A stretch of DNA of 64,000 nt from Candidatus Kapaibacterium sp. (GCA_025059875.1 JANXCT010000001.1:496001-560000); one strand, 5' to 3'; positions 36,844-46,425 are shown, counted from the stretch's first letter. Notes: generated by a model from the sequence alone, not told the origin. Numbers and translations are program-made.

Positions 36844-37445
36844 GATGGCTGCGAGGTGTGCGGCGGCTGTTGCGTGCTTATCGCCGTCAGCTGTTCTCGC
36901 GTGAAAGCTTCCTATGGTTGCAGCTATCACTTGCTGAGGTCCCTCGGCGGGCGGGGATGCCTGAGGGGATAAGGGTCTACACGTTCGACGAGCGCTGGGC
37001 CTTTTTGGATGCCCTACCGCAGGAGTTGGCCGAGCGATTAGAGAAGCTCTGGGTTGCTCTACCGAGATCGCTCGTCTTTGCTCACGCAGTCGAAGGGACG
37101 CCAGTAGCTTACTACTGCTTCGCGAGCAATGGGCTCCTGTGGGTAGAGGAGCTGGGAGTGCAGCGGTACTTTGCTCCGGACGAGGCGTACGTGCACACGT
37201 GCTACACCCTGCCACCATACCGGGGCAGGGGGCTGCACAGCCGGACGATTGCGGCTGCTTGTGGATGGCTAGCCTGCCACGGCTTCCGGCAAGCGTATGC
37301 ATTGGTGGGAGAGCGGAATCTCCCGTCGTTGCGCGGTTTCCAGCGGGCAGGGTTTGCTAGTGTCAGCCGCGTTGTCACCTGGCGGCTGGGGGGGTATTTG
37401 GTGCGTGTCCGTTCTGGTAGAGGGATCTGGTGGGATGGTAGCTAA
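36837..37445 (+). CDS. GNAT-family acetyltransferase
   Basis: The 202-residue protein ends in a GNAT domain: AYVHTCYTLPPYRGRGLHSRTI is the acetyl-CoA-binding loop (PxxRGRG), followed by ALVGERNLPSLRGFQRAGF with the conserved Asn and Phe of motif B. The N-terminal 90 residues are not recognised. I take the GTG at 36837, which overlaps the preceding stop by 7 nt; an ATG at 36807 is possible. The context suggests acetylation of a sugar in the same glycan as its neighbours. Confidence 0.8.
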   Translation: MVGWLRGVRRLLRAYRRQLFSRESFLWLQLSLAEVPRRAGMPEGIRVYTFDERWAFLDALPQELAERLEKLWVALPRSLVFAHAVEGTPVAYYCFASNGLLWVEELGVQRYFAPDEAYVHTCYTLPPYRGRGLHSRTIAAACGWLACHGFRQAYALVGERNLPSLRGFQRAGFASVSRVVTWRLGGYLVRVRSGRGIWWDGS

Positions 37446-38451
37446 GCGGATGCAGGAGGCACGGCGCTTTCTGGCAATCACTGTGGATACGGAGTGCGAC
37501 AAAGGACCGGGGTGGCGAACACAGCGCCCGATCCGGTGCCGCAATGTGGTGGAGGATATACCACGGTATTTCCATGAGCCCTTCTGGCACTTAGGTGTGC
37601 GGCCAACGTACCTACTGAGCCCAGAGGTCATCCGGGATGCGGAAGCATCGGAGGTGCTGCGTGGACTTCCTGGGGCACCGGAGTTGGGAACCCATCTCCA
37701 CGGAGAATACGTAGAGCCCGAGCTGCAGTGGGATGCTGAGGGCACGTACACGATGCAGTGCACCTATCCGGCTGAGCTGGAGTGGGCAAAGCTTCGACGC
37801 TTGACAGAGCTCTTCCAGGAGCGTTTTGGGGTAGCTCCTCGGAGCTTCCGCGCAGGGCGCTACGGCATCGCTGCTCGTACCATCCCGATGCTGGCAGCAC
37901 TGGGCTACACCGTTGACAGCAGCGTCACCCCGTACAAGTGGTGGGCTCCAGAAGTCCGCTTTATGACGGCTCCGCCGTTTCCATACTACCCTTCGCCACA
38001 CGACATCTCAGAGCCGAGCCCGGAGGGGCAAGTCTTGGAAGTGCCAGTGAGCGTCTTACCGGGGATTTGGGACAAGATACCGGCAGCATGGCGGAAGCAC
38101 TTCAATCCGTACCATCCGGTCGTAGCATGGCTATGGCGGCGGTGGAATCGCTACGTCTGGGATATGCGGCCCCGGCTCTTCTATGCTGCCTTCACACCGT
38201 TGCGGGACCTCTTGAGGACGGTGCAGTGGTATGTCCAACTGGCTGAACGTAGCGGACATGACGTCGTGCTTGTGATGACGCTCCATAGCTGTGAGCTCCG
38301 ACCGGGTGCAAACCCGTACTTCACCACGCGGCAGCAGTGCCAGCTCTTCGTTGATAGGATGTTGCGGGTCACCAACTACGCTCTTCGGTGTGGCTTCGTC
38401 CCTGCGACGCTAGCAGAGATTGCCAGCCAGGTGCAGGCCTGGACAGGATAG
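37435..38451 (+). CDS. Polysaccharide deacetylase (NodB/WalW-like)
   Basis: The 338-residue protein has the order of metal-dependent polysaccharide deacetylases: FLAITVDTECD (metal-binding Asp region near residue 15), ELGTHLHGEY with the His pair, RSFRAGRYGIAARTIPML, LGYTVDSSVTP, and MTLHSCEL near the C-terminus with the last catalytic His. This variant resembles WalW-type proteins in exopolysaccharide clusters. It should remove N-acetyl groups from a glycan, opposite in effect to the adjacent acetyltransferase. It overlaps that gene by 11 nt. Confidence 0.82.
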   Translation: MVAKRMQEARRFLAITVDTECDKGPGWRTQRPIRCRNVVEDIPRYFHEPFWHLGVRPTYLLSPEVIRDAEASEVLRGLPGAPELGTHLHGEYVEPELQWDAEGTYTMQCTYPAELEWAKLRRLTELFQERFGVAPRSFRAGRYGIAARTIPMLAALGYTVDSSVTPYKWWAPEVRFMTAPPFPYYPSPHDISEPSPEGQVLEVPVSVLPGIWDKIPAAWRKHFNPYHPVVAWLWRRWNRYVWDMRPRLFYAAFTPLRDLLRTVQWYVQLAERSGHDVVLVMTLHSCELRPGANPYFTTRQQCQLFVDRMLRVTNYALRCGFVPATLAEIASQVQAWTG

Positions 38452-38454
38452 CAG

Positions 38455-40410
38455 ATGCGGGGCGAGAGCAGCCTACTGTGGCTCTGCTGCCTATGGAGTA
38501 GCGTGGCTGGGGTGGTTTCCCAGGACACCATACGTGTTGACACGGCTCGATACCGATTCCCGCCGTTCGCTGTGGAGGCACAGCGCCCTGCAGCCGAGCA
38601 GCTCGTGGCGGTGCCGATAACTGCCGTGTCGGCTCGAGAAATTGCCCGGCAGATCGTCTGGCAGGGCGCTGAGGCTTTGGTGGGGCTCCCGGGGGTTTTC
38701 ATCCGGGATTACGGCGGACTCGGTGGACTGAAGACTATCTCCGTCCGTGGGCTTGGGGCCACGCAGACACTGGTCTTGCTGGATGGCGTCCGCCTGAATA
38801 CGGCGCTACACGGCGTCTACGACGTGGGGAATCTCCCTACGTCCTTCGCCGAAGAGCTCGTGCTCGTTGCTGGCGGAGCCTCTGCACTGGTGGGAGCGTA
38901 TGCCGGTTCGGGGGTCGTCTCGGTGCACACACTTCCGAGACAACCGTTCCCTTACCTCCGGGCGCTCTTGGGGGTGGCCTCGTTTGGCGAGTGGCGGGCG
39001 GCATTCCAAGGGGTAGTGGCGGGGGAGACAGCGGTGACAAAGGTCGGGCTCCAGTATTTGAGGTCGCGCGGGGATTACCCCTTCCAGACCCACCAGTTCG
39101 GGGAGCTGCGGACGGAACGGCGGCAGAATGGGGACTACGAGGCATTGACGGGACTCTTCGCCGTGGAGCATTCGTTGCCCGATGTCCGAGCGTCGCTGCA
39201 AGGGTTCTGGCTACGCGCTCTCCGAGGGGTCCCAGGTGCGGTCGTCCAGGGCCGAATAGAGTTCGCCCAGGCCCGTTTGGAAGAGGCAGACGGCTTCGTT
39301 GCAGCTCGGTTCTCCCTGCCGCGGGTTGGACTGGAGTGGCTTTCGGCTGTACGGCATGGCTTCCTGCAGTATCGAGACCCTGAGGCGCGGGTTTGGGGGC
39401 CACGCGGGGCTTACGACGATGCGGTTGCCTGGGAGGCCGTCACGACGATCCGATGGCACAGGACGGTTCTGCCCCCGACGTCGGGCTGGCTCCAGGCTGA
39501 GCTCCGCCGAGAGATGGTTGAGGGAACGCTGCTGCGCCCGCAGGGACGGTCAGAAGCGAGGCGCTGGAGCGCTACGCTGGCAGCGTCGCTGCTTCAGCGT
39601 CTCTGGGGTGGCGAGCTCGTGACCGCTCTTCGCTGGGAGGCGTACCGGCAGTATGCTCCAGCATTCTGCCCGCTGGTAGGGCTGCAGTACGCTTGGCAGG
39701 CCCTTCGCCTGCGTGTCCAGTGGAGCCACAACTTCCGTCCCCCGAGCTTTGCTGAGCTGTACTACTTCAACTTCGGCTCCCCTGACCTACGGCCGGAGCG
39801 CACGGAGTCCTGGAACGTTGGGGTGGAGTGGGCTGTTGCCGACTGGATGAGGCTGCGGGCGGATGCCTTCACGATGTGGGTGCGGGACCAGATTGTGGCG
39901 GTTCCGAGGAGCCCTGTCTTCTGGAGTGCTCGGAATGTTGGGCTTGTCTGGAGCCGTGGCGTAGAGGTTGCTGCTTCTGTACAGGGCGGCAACTGGCTGC
40001 GGCTTGCGGCTCACATGACGTGGCAGCGTGTCACTGACCAGACCGACAATCCGTACACGCGTGGGCATCAGCTCCCGTACGTCCCGATGCTGCTGGGGGC
40101 AGCGAAGGCCGAACTGCTCTGGTCTCCTGTGGAAGTCACGCTCCAACTCTTGGTGACAGGGCAGCGCTGGAGCCAGCCGGATAATGCTCCGGAGAGCACC
40201 ATGCCGCCATATGGGCTCCTAGACTGTGCCCTCAGCTATCAATGGCCTCTTGCAGCGGCGACCGCTACTTTCCGAGTAGCGTTGCGGAATGCAGGGGACG
40301 TGCGCTATGAAGTCATCCGGAACTACCCGTTGCCCGGCCGTTCCGTGCGGGCGGAAGTGGAGTTGCGTTGGTCGCCTCATGGGAAACTCCCTTCCCATGC
40401 ACGCCATTGA
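38455..40410 (+). CDS. TonB-dependent outer-membrane receptor
   Basis: The 651-residue protein has a signal peptide (about residues 1-22), a plug domain with LVGLPGVFIRDYGG, VRGLGATQTLVLLDGVRL and the end PTSFAEELVLVAGGASALVGAYAGSGVV, and a barrel rich in aromatic strands (RVQWSHNFRPPSFAELYYF, LRPERTESWNVGVEWA). The pattern is BtuB-like, which suggests vitamin B12 or a similar small chelate, but the position after the glycan genes allows a sugar ligand. It begins 3 nt after the deacetylase stop and overlaps the convergent lyase gene by 34 nt. Confidence 0.88.
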   Translation: MRGESSLLWLCCLWSSVAGVVSQDTIRVDTARYRFPPFAVEAQRPAAEQLVAVPITAVSAREIARQIVWQGAEALVGLPGVFIRDYGGLGGLKTISVRGLGATQTLVLLDGVRLNTALHGVYDVGNLPTSFAEELVLVAGGASALVGAYAGSGVVSVHTLPRQPFPYLRALLGVASFGEWRAAFQGVVAGETAVTKVGLQYLRSRGDYPFQTHQFGELRTERRQNGDYEALTGLFAVEHSLPDVRASLQGFWLRALRGVPGAVVQGRIEFAQARLEEADGFVAARFSLPRVGLEWLSAVRHGFLQYRDPEARVWGPRGAYDDAVAWEAVTTIRWHRTVLPPTSGWLQAELRREMVEGTLLRPQGRSEARRWSATLAASLLQRLWGGELVTALRWEAYRQYAPAFCPLVGLQYAWQALRLRVQWSHNFRPPSFAELYYFNFGSPDLRPERTESWNVGVEWAVADWMRLRADAFTMWVRDQIVAVPRSPVFWSARNVGLVWSRGVEVAASVQGGNWLRLAAHMTWQRVTDQTDNPYTRGHQLPYVPMLLGAAKAELLWSPVEVTLQLLVTGQRWSQPDNAPESTMPPYGLLDCALSYQWPLAAATATFRVALRNAGDVRYEVIRNYPLPGRSVRAEVELRWSPHGKLPSHARH

Positions 40411-42605
40411 AGGCGTGCCGTCCGCGGTGGACTGCCATCGAGCTGGAGAGGGAAGAGGTTGGGTGGAGCCTGGAAGAGTTGCCGGCCGTTCGCGGTGAGG
40501 AAGGTCCCGTAGGTGAAGCCACACTGGATACCGGTTGCGGTTTGCTGCAGGAAGGCGAAATCGGCGTCGGTAGCGAAGGTACCAAGGGCAAGTGTCCGGA
40601 GGCTGCTCTCGTACTGTGGGCGACGTCCGTCTCCGACGCTGCCGGCCCGAACGTCCCACAACGCCGTGAAGAGCCACGAGGTGTCGTCCTGGGTAAGTCG
40701 GACGCCGATTCCGGTTGGTAGCACGACGAGGCTGTCCTGACCAGGCGGCGGTGTCTGCATGGTCCGTGGGACTGGGAGGAGGCGGGTTGCACAGACAACG
40801 CGCTCTCCAGCCCTAAACCAGCCGCTCAGCCACCGGACATAGGCGACTGCTGGGATTCCATGACGTGGCAGCGATATCACGGTATCCCGCATCCCGGGCT
40901 GACCGAGTCCCAGCACTGCTAATCCCCATGCCGTGTTTCCCCGGAGGCCCGGAATGGAGTCCGTAGCCAGGAGGCACCATCCTCTTCCAGAACGGAGCAC
41001 CGTTCCGCCGTGCCAGAACTGGGCGAGCGTAAAGGCGCCGTCCCGTAGGAACTGCACGATGTCTAGCACCAAGAGCTGGGCAGAGGAGCGCAGGAAGACC
41101 CAGAGCCGTTCCCATACGTACCCAGCCACTTCCTCTACCAGCCGGAGCCGTGCGTAGCTGAGGCTGCGGAAGTCCCAGACGTCCACCCGAGTGGTCTGGA
41201 CGGGTCGGTGGGTGCCCGCATGGCGGAGGAACTCCCAGAGCGATTGCCCAGCAGAGGGCTTGGCTGCACGCACGATGAGGCGGTTGTGGAAGTATTCGGC
41301 CCGGTATGCCCCGTAAGGCCCTGAGGGGACGGCGTCCCGGTAGCCCGGCGGCGTCAGTAGCAAAGCCCCTTGGTGGAGGAACCAGGCAATGGAGAGCTCA
41401 TCGGAGTGGCCGTGCGAGCCCTTCTCCTCTTCGATTGGCAGCGACTGTTGCAGAAAAGTCTGGGCCCTCCAGCCGAATGGGGGCGCATCACGGTAGTTGA
41501 GCAGAACGAACGTTGCCGCTGTGTCCCACCCTGTTCGGAAGACCAGCTTCTTGGACAAGGCGTCTTCGGACCACGATAGCGTGGGTTCCGGCGGGAGCGG
41601 TAGCAATGTGGTATCAGCCCATCGGGCAGCATCCCAGAGGATAAGGGCACGGTACGGCGGAAGCGGCGCTTGGGGCATGACCCAGCGGCGGAAGATCTGC
41701 AGCGCTGCCCAACGATACTGCGGCCTGCGGAGGCGAGTGGCCGCCCACTCAAACGCAGCAATGAATTCGGCAGCGTTCTCCCCGGGGGTTCGGGTGTCGC
41801 CGAAAGGGGCCACAGTGCCAAAGGGTGCCAGGAGCTGGAGTGCGGCTTCAACGTAGAGCGACACCTGTGGGAGGCGCCAGGTTGCGGAGTCGGTACACTC
41901 CCCGTAGAGTAGCAGCGCGTGCAGCCAGATGCCCCAGTAGAGCTGGGCATCCTCCAATAGCCAGCTCTGCTGGCTCTCTGCTACTAGGGTGCGGGCAGTA
42001 GTGCGCCAGAGGTGTGCCCGAGGTCGATCTGGACACGCCTGGGCCGCCAACTCTAGGCCGAGCGCCCGCAGAACGGCGCGGTTCATAGCACCGACTTCGG
42101 CGAAGTGGAGGGCATGGTCGGCGCTTTCGGCGATGAACTGTTGCATGTAGGCCTGCTGCGCTGCCGAGAGTGCTTCTCGAATGCGGAGATAGGCCCTGCA
42201 GAAGATGGGGAGAGCGAAGAAGCTCGTCACTGGCGGGACGCTGTGGGCGTACTGCGGTATGCGGTGTCGGAGCTCCTCAGGGTAGAGGCGTCGGAGTGTA
42301 TCGTAGAGGACGAGCCACCGGAACGCCGTAAGAGCATAGGAAGGCTCGCGGGTCTGTTCGTAGAGGGCCGCTGCCAGTCCTGCTACGGCTACAGGCTCAA
42401 TCGGAGGGTGGAACTCTTGGAACTCTCTGGGAGCAAAACCGGCACGCCAGCGGGCGATCTGGACTGGCAGTTGATGGAGAGCAGCCTGATAGCTCTGCCA
42501 GACTACCTCCTGGTACGTCGCCGCGGTGCTGCTCCACAGGAGCCCTACCGTCCCAAGGCAGCAAGCCCCCAGAGAGCTGCCAAGAGGAGTCCGACGACGA
42601 GCCAT
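40377..42605 (-). CDS. Heparinase II/III-like (alginate-lyase family) protein
   Basis: The 742-residue protein has a signal peptide after MARRRTPLGSSLGACCLG, an alpha-helical toroid (about residues 30-380) and a beta-sandwich C-terminal half. The conserved heparinase II/III element is GSHGHSDELSIAWFLHQG followed by LLTPPGYRD. Such enzymes eliminate uronic-acid-containing polysaccharides in the periplasm or outside. The ATG at 42605 overlaps the symporter gene by 61 nt; upstream ATGs at 42656 and 42689 overlap it further. Being coupled to a sodium/solute symporter suggests uptake of the released sugar. Confidence 0.8.
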   Translation of the reverse strand: MARRRTPLGSSLGACCLGTVGLLWSSTAATYQEVVWQSYQAALHQLPVQIARWRAGFAPREFQEFHPPIEPVAVAGLAAALYEQTREPSYALTAFRWLVLYDTLRRLYPEELRHRIPQYAHSVPPVTSFFALPIFCRAYLRIREALSAAQQAYMQQFIAESADHALHFAEVGAMNRAVLRALGLELAAQACPDRPRAHLWRTTARTLVAESQQSWLLEDAQLYWGIWLHALLLYGECTDSATWRLPQVSLYVEAALQLLAPFGTVAPFGDTRTPGENAAEFIAAFEWAATRLRRPQYRWAALQIFRRWVMPQAPLPPYRALILWDAARWADTTLLPLPPEPTLSWSEDALSKKLVFRTGWDTAATFVLLNYRDAPPFGWRAQTFLQQSLPIEEEKGSHGHSDELSIAWFLHQGALLLTPPGYRDAVPSGPYGAYRAEYFHNRLIVRAAKPSAGQSLWEFLRHAGTHRPVQTTRVDVWDFRSLSYARLRLVEEVAGYVWERLWVFLRSSAQLLVLDIVQFLRDGAFTLAQFWHGGTVLRSGRGWCLLATDSIPGLRGNTAWGLAVLGLGQPGMRDTVISLPRHGIPAVAYVRWLSGWFRAGERVVCATRLLPVPRTMQTPPPGQDSLVVLPTGIGVRLTQDDTSWLFTALWDVRAGSVGDGRRPQYESSLRTLALGTFATDADFAFLQQTATGIQCGFTYGTFLTANGRQLFQAPPNLFPLQLDGSPPRTARLQWRAWEGSFP

Positions 42606-44650
42606 GCTCCACCGAATCCGAGGACATCTTCCCAAGATGGCTTCCCGATCTCCCATGCTGAACCTGGGAACAGCTTCTGTGCCTCCCATCGCTCAGGACG
42701 CTGGGCGGCGTCTTCCAGCGCTTGCCGATCTGCTTCCGGTGTTGGCTGGACGGGCACGCGGAGCCGGAGGAAGAACTGCCGCACAGCTGCATCGGAGGAA
42801 GGGCGGGTCAGGAGGCTGAAGAGGAACAGGAGCACGAACGGGAAGAGTGCGTCGAAGGCGAAACGGGCAGCGTTCAGCTCAGCTTTGCTCCACTGCTGCA
42901 AGTCCAGTCCGAACCACGATAGCACCCACAGCTCGGCATGGAAGCGCCCCTGTCCGATGCGGCGGGAGTTGGGATCGGCTGGATTCTCCTGGACGACGGT
43001 CTCAAAGAAGACTCCAGTCGGCGGGATGAGCACAGTCTGGGCAAGCCGCTCTCCAATCCGCTGTGCTCGCCCCTGCTGGACATCCTCTGCCGTTGCCGGA
43101 CGGTGAACAACGGCGGTGCGTGCGGCCGTCTCCACTGTCAATGCCGGATGCGCTCGGGTCCAGGGGAGCACAGGGAAGAGGTGGGGGATGCCGATGTACA
43201 GCACCAGGCAGACGAGCACCTGGATGATCACCGCCGTTCGCGTCAGCCGTCGCCAGAGGAAGCCAAGCCAAATCGGGGCTCCGAAGATGGCCGGGAGGGT
43301 GATGAAGTACTTGAACAGGTCCAGCACGTTGTTGACCCAGATTGCGACACCAGCCGCGCCGAAGAGAGTGAGTAGCACCACGATTCGCCCGACGAGGACG
43401 TAGTGGCGCTCCGAGCGCTTCGGTACCAAGGGTGCGTAGAGGTTGCGCACGAAGAGAGCAGCGTAGGTGAGTGCGTTGGTGTCCATCGTTGACATATTCG
43501 CAGCTACCATCCCTATGAGCATCAGTCCCAGGAGGCCGGGGGCGAGGAACTCCCGCATGAGCAGCCCCCAGAGGAGCTCTGGATCGTGGATGCGGCCAGC
43601 GAAGAGCGCCGCTCCAATGAGTCCGACGAGGGCCCAGAAGAGCATGATCAGGCGCTTGGCGAACATGCCTCCGAGAAGCCCCAATCGCGCAGCCCGCTCA
43701 TCTTGGGCTGAGCCAGCAATTGTCACTAGCGGAGCCGCCGCAATGATGGAGACAAGGTTCGCCACAGACATGGCGAGCACGGTGAGCGGACCGTAGTCCG
43801 TCAGCGTCGCCTCTCCAAACACGGCAAAGAAATGCTCGGGTAGCCGCTGACGGAGACCTGTAAAGCCGCCAACTGCAGCAAGTCCAGCAGGCACCAGGAG
43901 GACGGAGAAGGCGATGATGAGCAGCCCCTGCAGTACGTTCGTCCAAGCGGCAGCGGCAAATCCTCCGAGGAGCGTGTAGAGTGCAACAATAGCAGCAAAC
44001 GAGAGGTAGATCGTGGATGGCTCTACCCACGAGATGACCCCTCGGAGTTGACCGCTCTCCGCTAGCTCGTGGAGCTCCTCTAAGCGCTGGCGTTCGGCCG
44101 CGGAGAGCTCCTCCAATGGCCGCTGGCGTAAGCGTTGATATTCCGTGAAGAGTTCCACCTGTCGGCGTTCTTCGGCCGTCCAAGCAGCCTCAGGCTTCAG
44201 CAGGAGCGCCGCTATCGTCTTGCCAGTGATGACGAAGCTCACGGCTCCGCCAACGATGGCCATCACGAGCGTAAATGAGGCAAAGAGGGCGGCCAGGAAA
44301 GGGCTTCGGAAGCGCTCGACGAAGAAGTCGCTGAGCGTCACAATCCGCGCCCGACGGTAGAGGGTGGCGATGAACCAGTAGAACGGGGTGAGGAAGAGCA
44401 CCAGATACTGGATCCACATGCCGCCAAGACCCTGGCGGTAGACTTCACGGCTGATAGCGATGGCTTGGTCTGCATTCGTCGCATTGCCGAAGCTGAGGAA
44501 GAACTGGACTATCGTCCGGAGGCGACGCCCTGCCAAGAAGAATTCCTCCTGGCTCCGCTGCCGCCTCCTTAAGCGATATCCGATCCAGAGCACCGAGAAG
44601 ATGTAGATGCCGATGACCAAGAGGTCCAACCAGTGAAGCCCAAGTAGCAT
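42545..44650 (-). CDS. Sodium/solute symporter (SSS family)
   Basis: The 701-residue protein is longer than most family members because of a loop with charged helices (about residues 155-205) and a soluble region near 500-600. Family elements are IYIFSVLWIGYRLRRRQRSQEEFFLAGR (residues about 13-40), a GxxxTNADQ segment (SFGNATNADQAI), and MIGMVAANMSTMDTNALTYAAL. About thirteen membrane helices are visible. SSS carriers import sugars, amino acids or carboxylates with sodium. Its ATG at 44650 overlaps the rsgA stop by one base (TGATG), so it is coupled to rsgA and the lyase. Confidence 0.9.
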   Translation of the reverse strand: MLLGLHWLDLLVIGIYIFSVLWIGYRLRRRQRSQEEFFLAGRRLRTIVQFFLSFGNATNADQAIAISREVYRQGLGGMWIQYLVLFLTPFYWFIATLYRRARIVTLSDFFVERFRSPFLAALFASFTLVMAIVGGAVSFVITGKTIAALLLKPEAAWTAEERRQVELFTEYQRLRQRPLEELSAAERQRLEELHELAESGQLRGVISWVEPSTIYLSFAAIVALYTLLGGFAAAAWTNVLQGLLIIAFSVLLVPAGLAAVGGFTGLRQRLPEHFFAVFGEATLTDYGPLTVLAMSVANLVSIIAAAPLVTIAGSAQDERAARLGLLGGMFAKRLIMLFWALVGLIGAALFAGRIHDPELLWGLLMREFLAPGLLGLMLIGMVAANMSTMDTNALTYAALFVRNLYAPLVPKRSERHYVLVGRIVVLLTLFGAAGVAIWVNNVLDLFKYFITLPAIFGAPIWLGFLWRRLTRTAVIIQVLVCLVLYIGIPHLFPVLPWTRAHPALTVETAARTAVVHRPATAEDVQQGRAQRIGERLAQTVLIPPTGVFFETVVQENPADPNSRRIGQGRFHAELWVLSWFGLDLQQWSKAELNAARFAFDALFPFVLLFLFSLLTRPSSDAAVRQFFLRLRVPVQPTPEADRQALEDAAQRPERWEAQKLFPGSAWEIGKPSWEDVLGFGGAWLVVGLLLAALWGLAALGR

Positions 44651-45690
44651 CAGCGTCGTCCTCGACGCCACTCATACTCGTACTTAGGGAGGCTCTGCCA
44701 CAGGCGGCAGTAGTGTTCATAACGCCATGCTGGTATCTCTCCCCGCTCAACAGCGGCTCGCACTGCGCACTGAGGTTCGTGGGTGTGACTGCAGGGCTGG
44801 TAGGTGCATTCCTGTGCCCATAGGGAGAAATCGTCGAAGTAGGCTGGCAGTTCGTCGCGCGTCAGTTCCCAGATTGTCAGGTCCTGAATACCTGGCGTGT
44901 CGACGATGTAACCGCCCTGAGGGAGCCGAAACATGCGCGCCATGGTGGTGACATGGCGACCGCGCTGCAGCTTGTGGCTGATTTTGCCAACGACTTGCTC
45001 TTCCATGCCCAGGAGCAGGTTCGTGAGCGTGGATTTGCCAACTCCGGAAGGACCTGAGAAGACGGAGATCTTGTCTTGAAGCACTTCTCTCAGGCGGTCA
45101 ATTCCAGCCCCAGTTCGCGCACTGCAGAGGATGAGCTGCACACCAAGCCGTTCGCTGTAGTACCGTAGGTCCTCTGAGAGCTGTTCCAGCGAGCCCAGAT
45201 CCAGCTTGTTGATGCAGAGAATTGGGGTTAGCTCGCCCCGCTGCGCGGCAATGAGGTAACGGTCAATGAGGAAGCGATCGTATCTCGGTTCGGCCGCAGC
45301 GTGGAGGATGACGAGCTGGTCAACGTTGCTGGTGATGACCTGTTCTTGTCCCTCGCGGCGGCGGTACCGGGTCAGCTTTGTACGGCGATTGTGGATGGAG
45401 ACGATCATGCCCTGTGGCAGCCCACTAGGGGCTTGCTTGTCGGTGAGGATGAACTCTACGAGATCACCGACGGCAACGAGTGTTGAGTCTCCATGGTGCA
45501 CCACGACGGTTCCGGCGATGCTACATTCCACTAGCGTCTCTGGTGCTTGTTCTGGCTCCACTAGCCACCATCGTCCTGTCCCCTCCATGACACGGCCCTG
45601 CTGTGGTGGGTGAGAGAGAGGCTTTTGCTTGACGGGTTTAATGGCGGTTCGGTGTCGGCCCTTTGAGTGCTCGTCCCATCGGGCTGCCAT
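44650..45690 (-). CDS. rsgA: Ribosome small subunit-dependent GTPase RsgA
   Basis: RsgA matures the 30S subunit and checks its decoding centre. The 346-residue protein has an OB-fold (about residues 40-110), a circularly permuted GTPase with G4 first (INKLDL), then G1 GPSGVGKST and G3 DTPGIQDL, and a C-terminal zinc site CTYQPCSHTHEPQC. All key residues are intact. The basic N-terminal extension of 34 residues is like that of other RsgA proteins; an ATG at 45588 is the shorter option. It lies 9 nt after the exporter gene and overlaps the symporter start. Confidence 0.96.
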   Translation of the reverse strand: MAARWDEHSKGRHRTAIKPVKQKPLSHPPQQGRVMEGTGRWWLVEPEQAPETLVECSIAGTVVVHHGDSTLVAVGDLVEFILTDKQAPSGLPQGMIVSIHNRRTKLTRYRRREGQEQVITSNVDQLVILHAAAEPRYDRFLIDRYLIAAQRGELTPILCINKLDLGSLEQLSEDLRYYSERLGVQLILCSARTGAGIDRLREVLQDKISVFSGPSGVGKSTLTNLLLGMEEQVVGKISHKLQRGRHVTTMARMFRLPQGGYIVDTPGIQDLTIWELTRDELPAYFDDFSLWAQECTYQPCSHTHEPQCAVRAAVERGEIPAWRYEHYCRLWQSLPKYEYEWRRGRR

Positions 45691-45699
45691 GGGGCGGCT

Positions 45700-46425
45700 C
45701 TAAAAGGCGGGGAGCAAGCGGAAGATGTCGTGCCACCGGGTTGTTGCCAGCACTCGAATTCCCAACATCGTGCCGACACCGATGAGGACGACTCCGACCA
45801 ACCGGTAGAGGCGCTCCAATGCTTCCTGATTCAACCGCTGGCGAAAGTGGTGGATACCGGAAGCCAGAAGCTGTAGCCAGAGGAAGTTCCCCAATCCAAA
45901 GCCGAGGGCGAAAGCACCGATGCTCCAAGGGTCGCCTGGGGAGACAAGCCTGAACTCATGGGCCAGGAGGCCAACGTACGCCAGCGTAGAAGTGAAGGTA
46001 GGGCTGGCGATGTTCATGAGTGCCATGCCGGCGCCGACAAAGAACGCTCCGCGCTGCTGCAACGACCAGACGGCAGCCGGCGGTGCCGGAATAGCTCGAG
46101 GCCACGTAACCGGTCGAGGCTGCTGGAGTTGAATAACGCCGTAGACGACGATGACAGCAACGAACAGAAGCTGGAGCGAGAGTGAGAAGATGGGATGCGC
46201 TCCCAGGAAGTTCAGCATGTTGCTGATAGCACCCGTTGCAAGGAGGGCCACAAAGCAGAGCAGGGCATCCACCAAGCCTGCTCCAGCCGCAGTATGCAAT
46301 CCAGCTTGGCGGCCTCGGAGCAGACTATTCTGCACAACGGTAATCGTTACTGGTCCAACAGCCGGTAACGCCACCAAGACTCCAACAACAACCCCAGCGA
46401 GGCTTGAGACGACCGCTGTGACCAT
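45700..46425 (-). CDS. LysE/RhtB-family amino-acid exporter
   Basis: The 241-residue protein has six hydrophobic segments and the opening VALPAVGPVTITVVQNSLLRG, which is the LysE-family N-terminal signature (PGPxxxxxxxxxxxxG) with a Val in place of the first Pro-Gly. The C-terminal half has FFVGAGMALMNIASPTF. LysE proteins export amino acids or related metabolites. The substrate cannot be told. It precedes rsgA by 9 nt and is probably cotranscribed. Confidence 0.8.
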   Translation of the reverse strand: MVTAVVSSLAGVVVGVLVALPAVGPVTITVVQNSLLRGRQAGLHTAAGAGLVDALLCFVALLATGAISNMLNFLGAHPIFSLSLQLLFVAVIVVYGVIQLQQPRPVTWPRAIPAPPAAVWSLQQRGAFFVGAGMALMNIASPTFTSTLAYVGLLAHEFRLVSPGDPWSIGAFALGFGLGNFLWLQLLASGIHHFRQRLNQEALERLYRLVGVVLIGVGTMLGIRVLATTRWHDIFRLLPAF

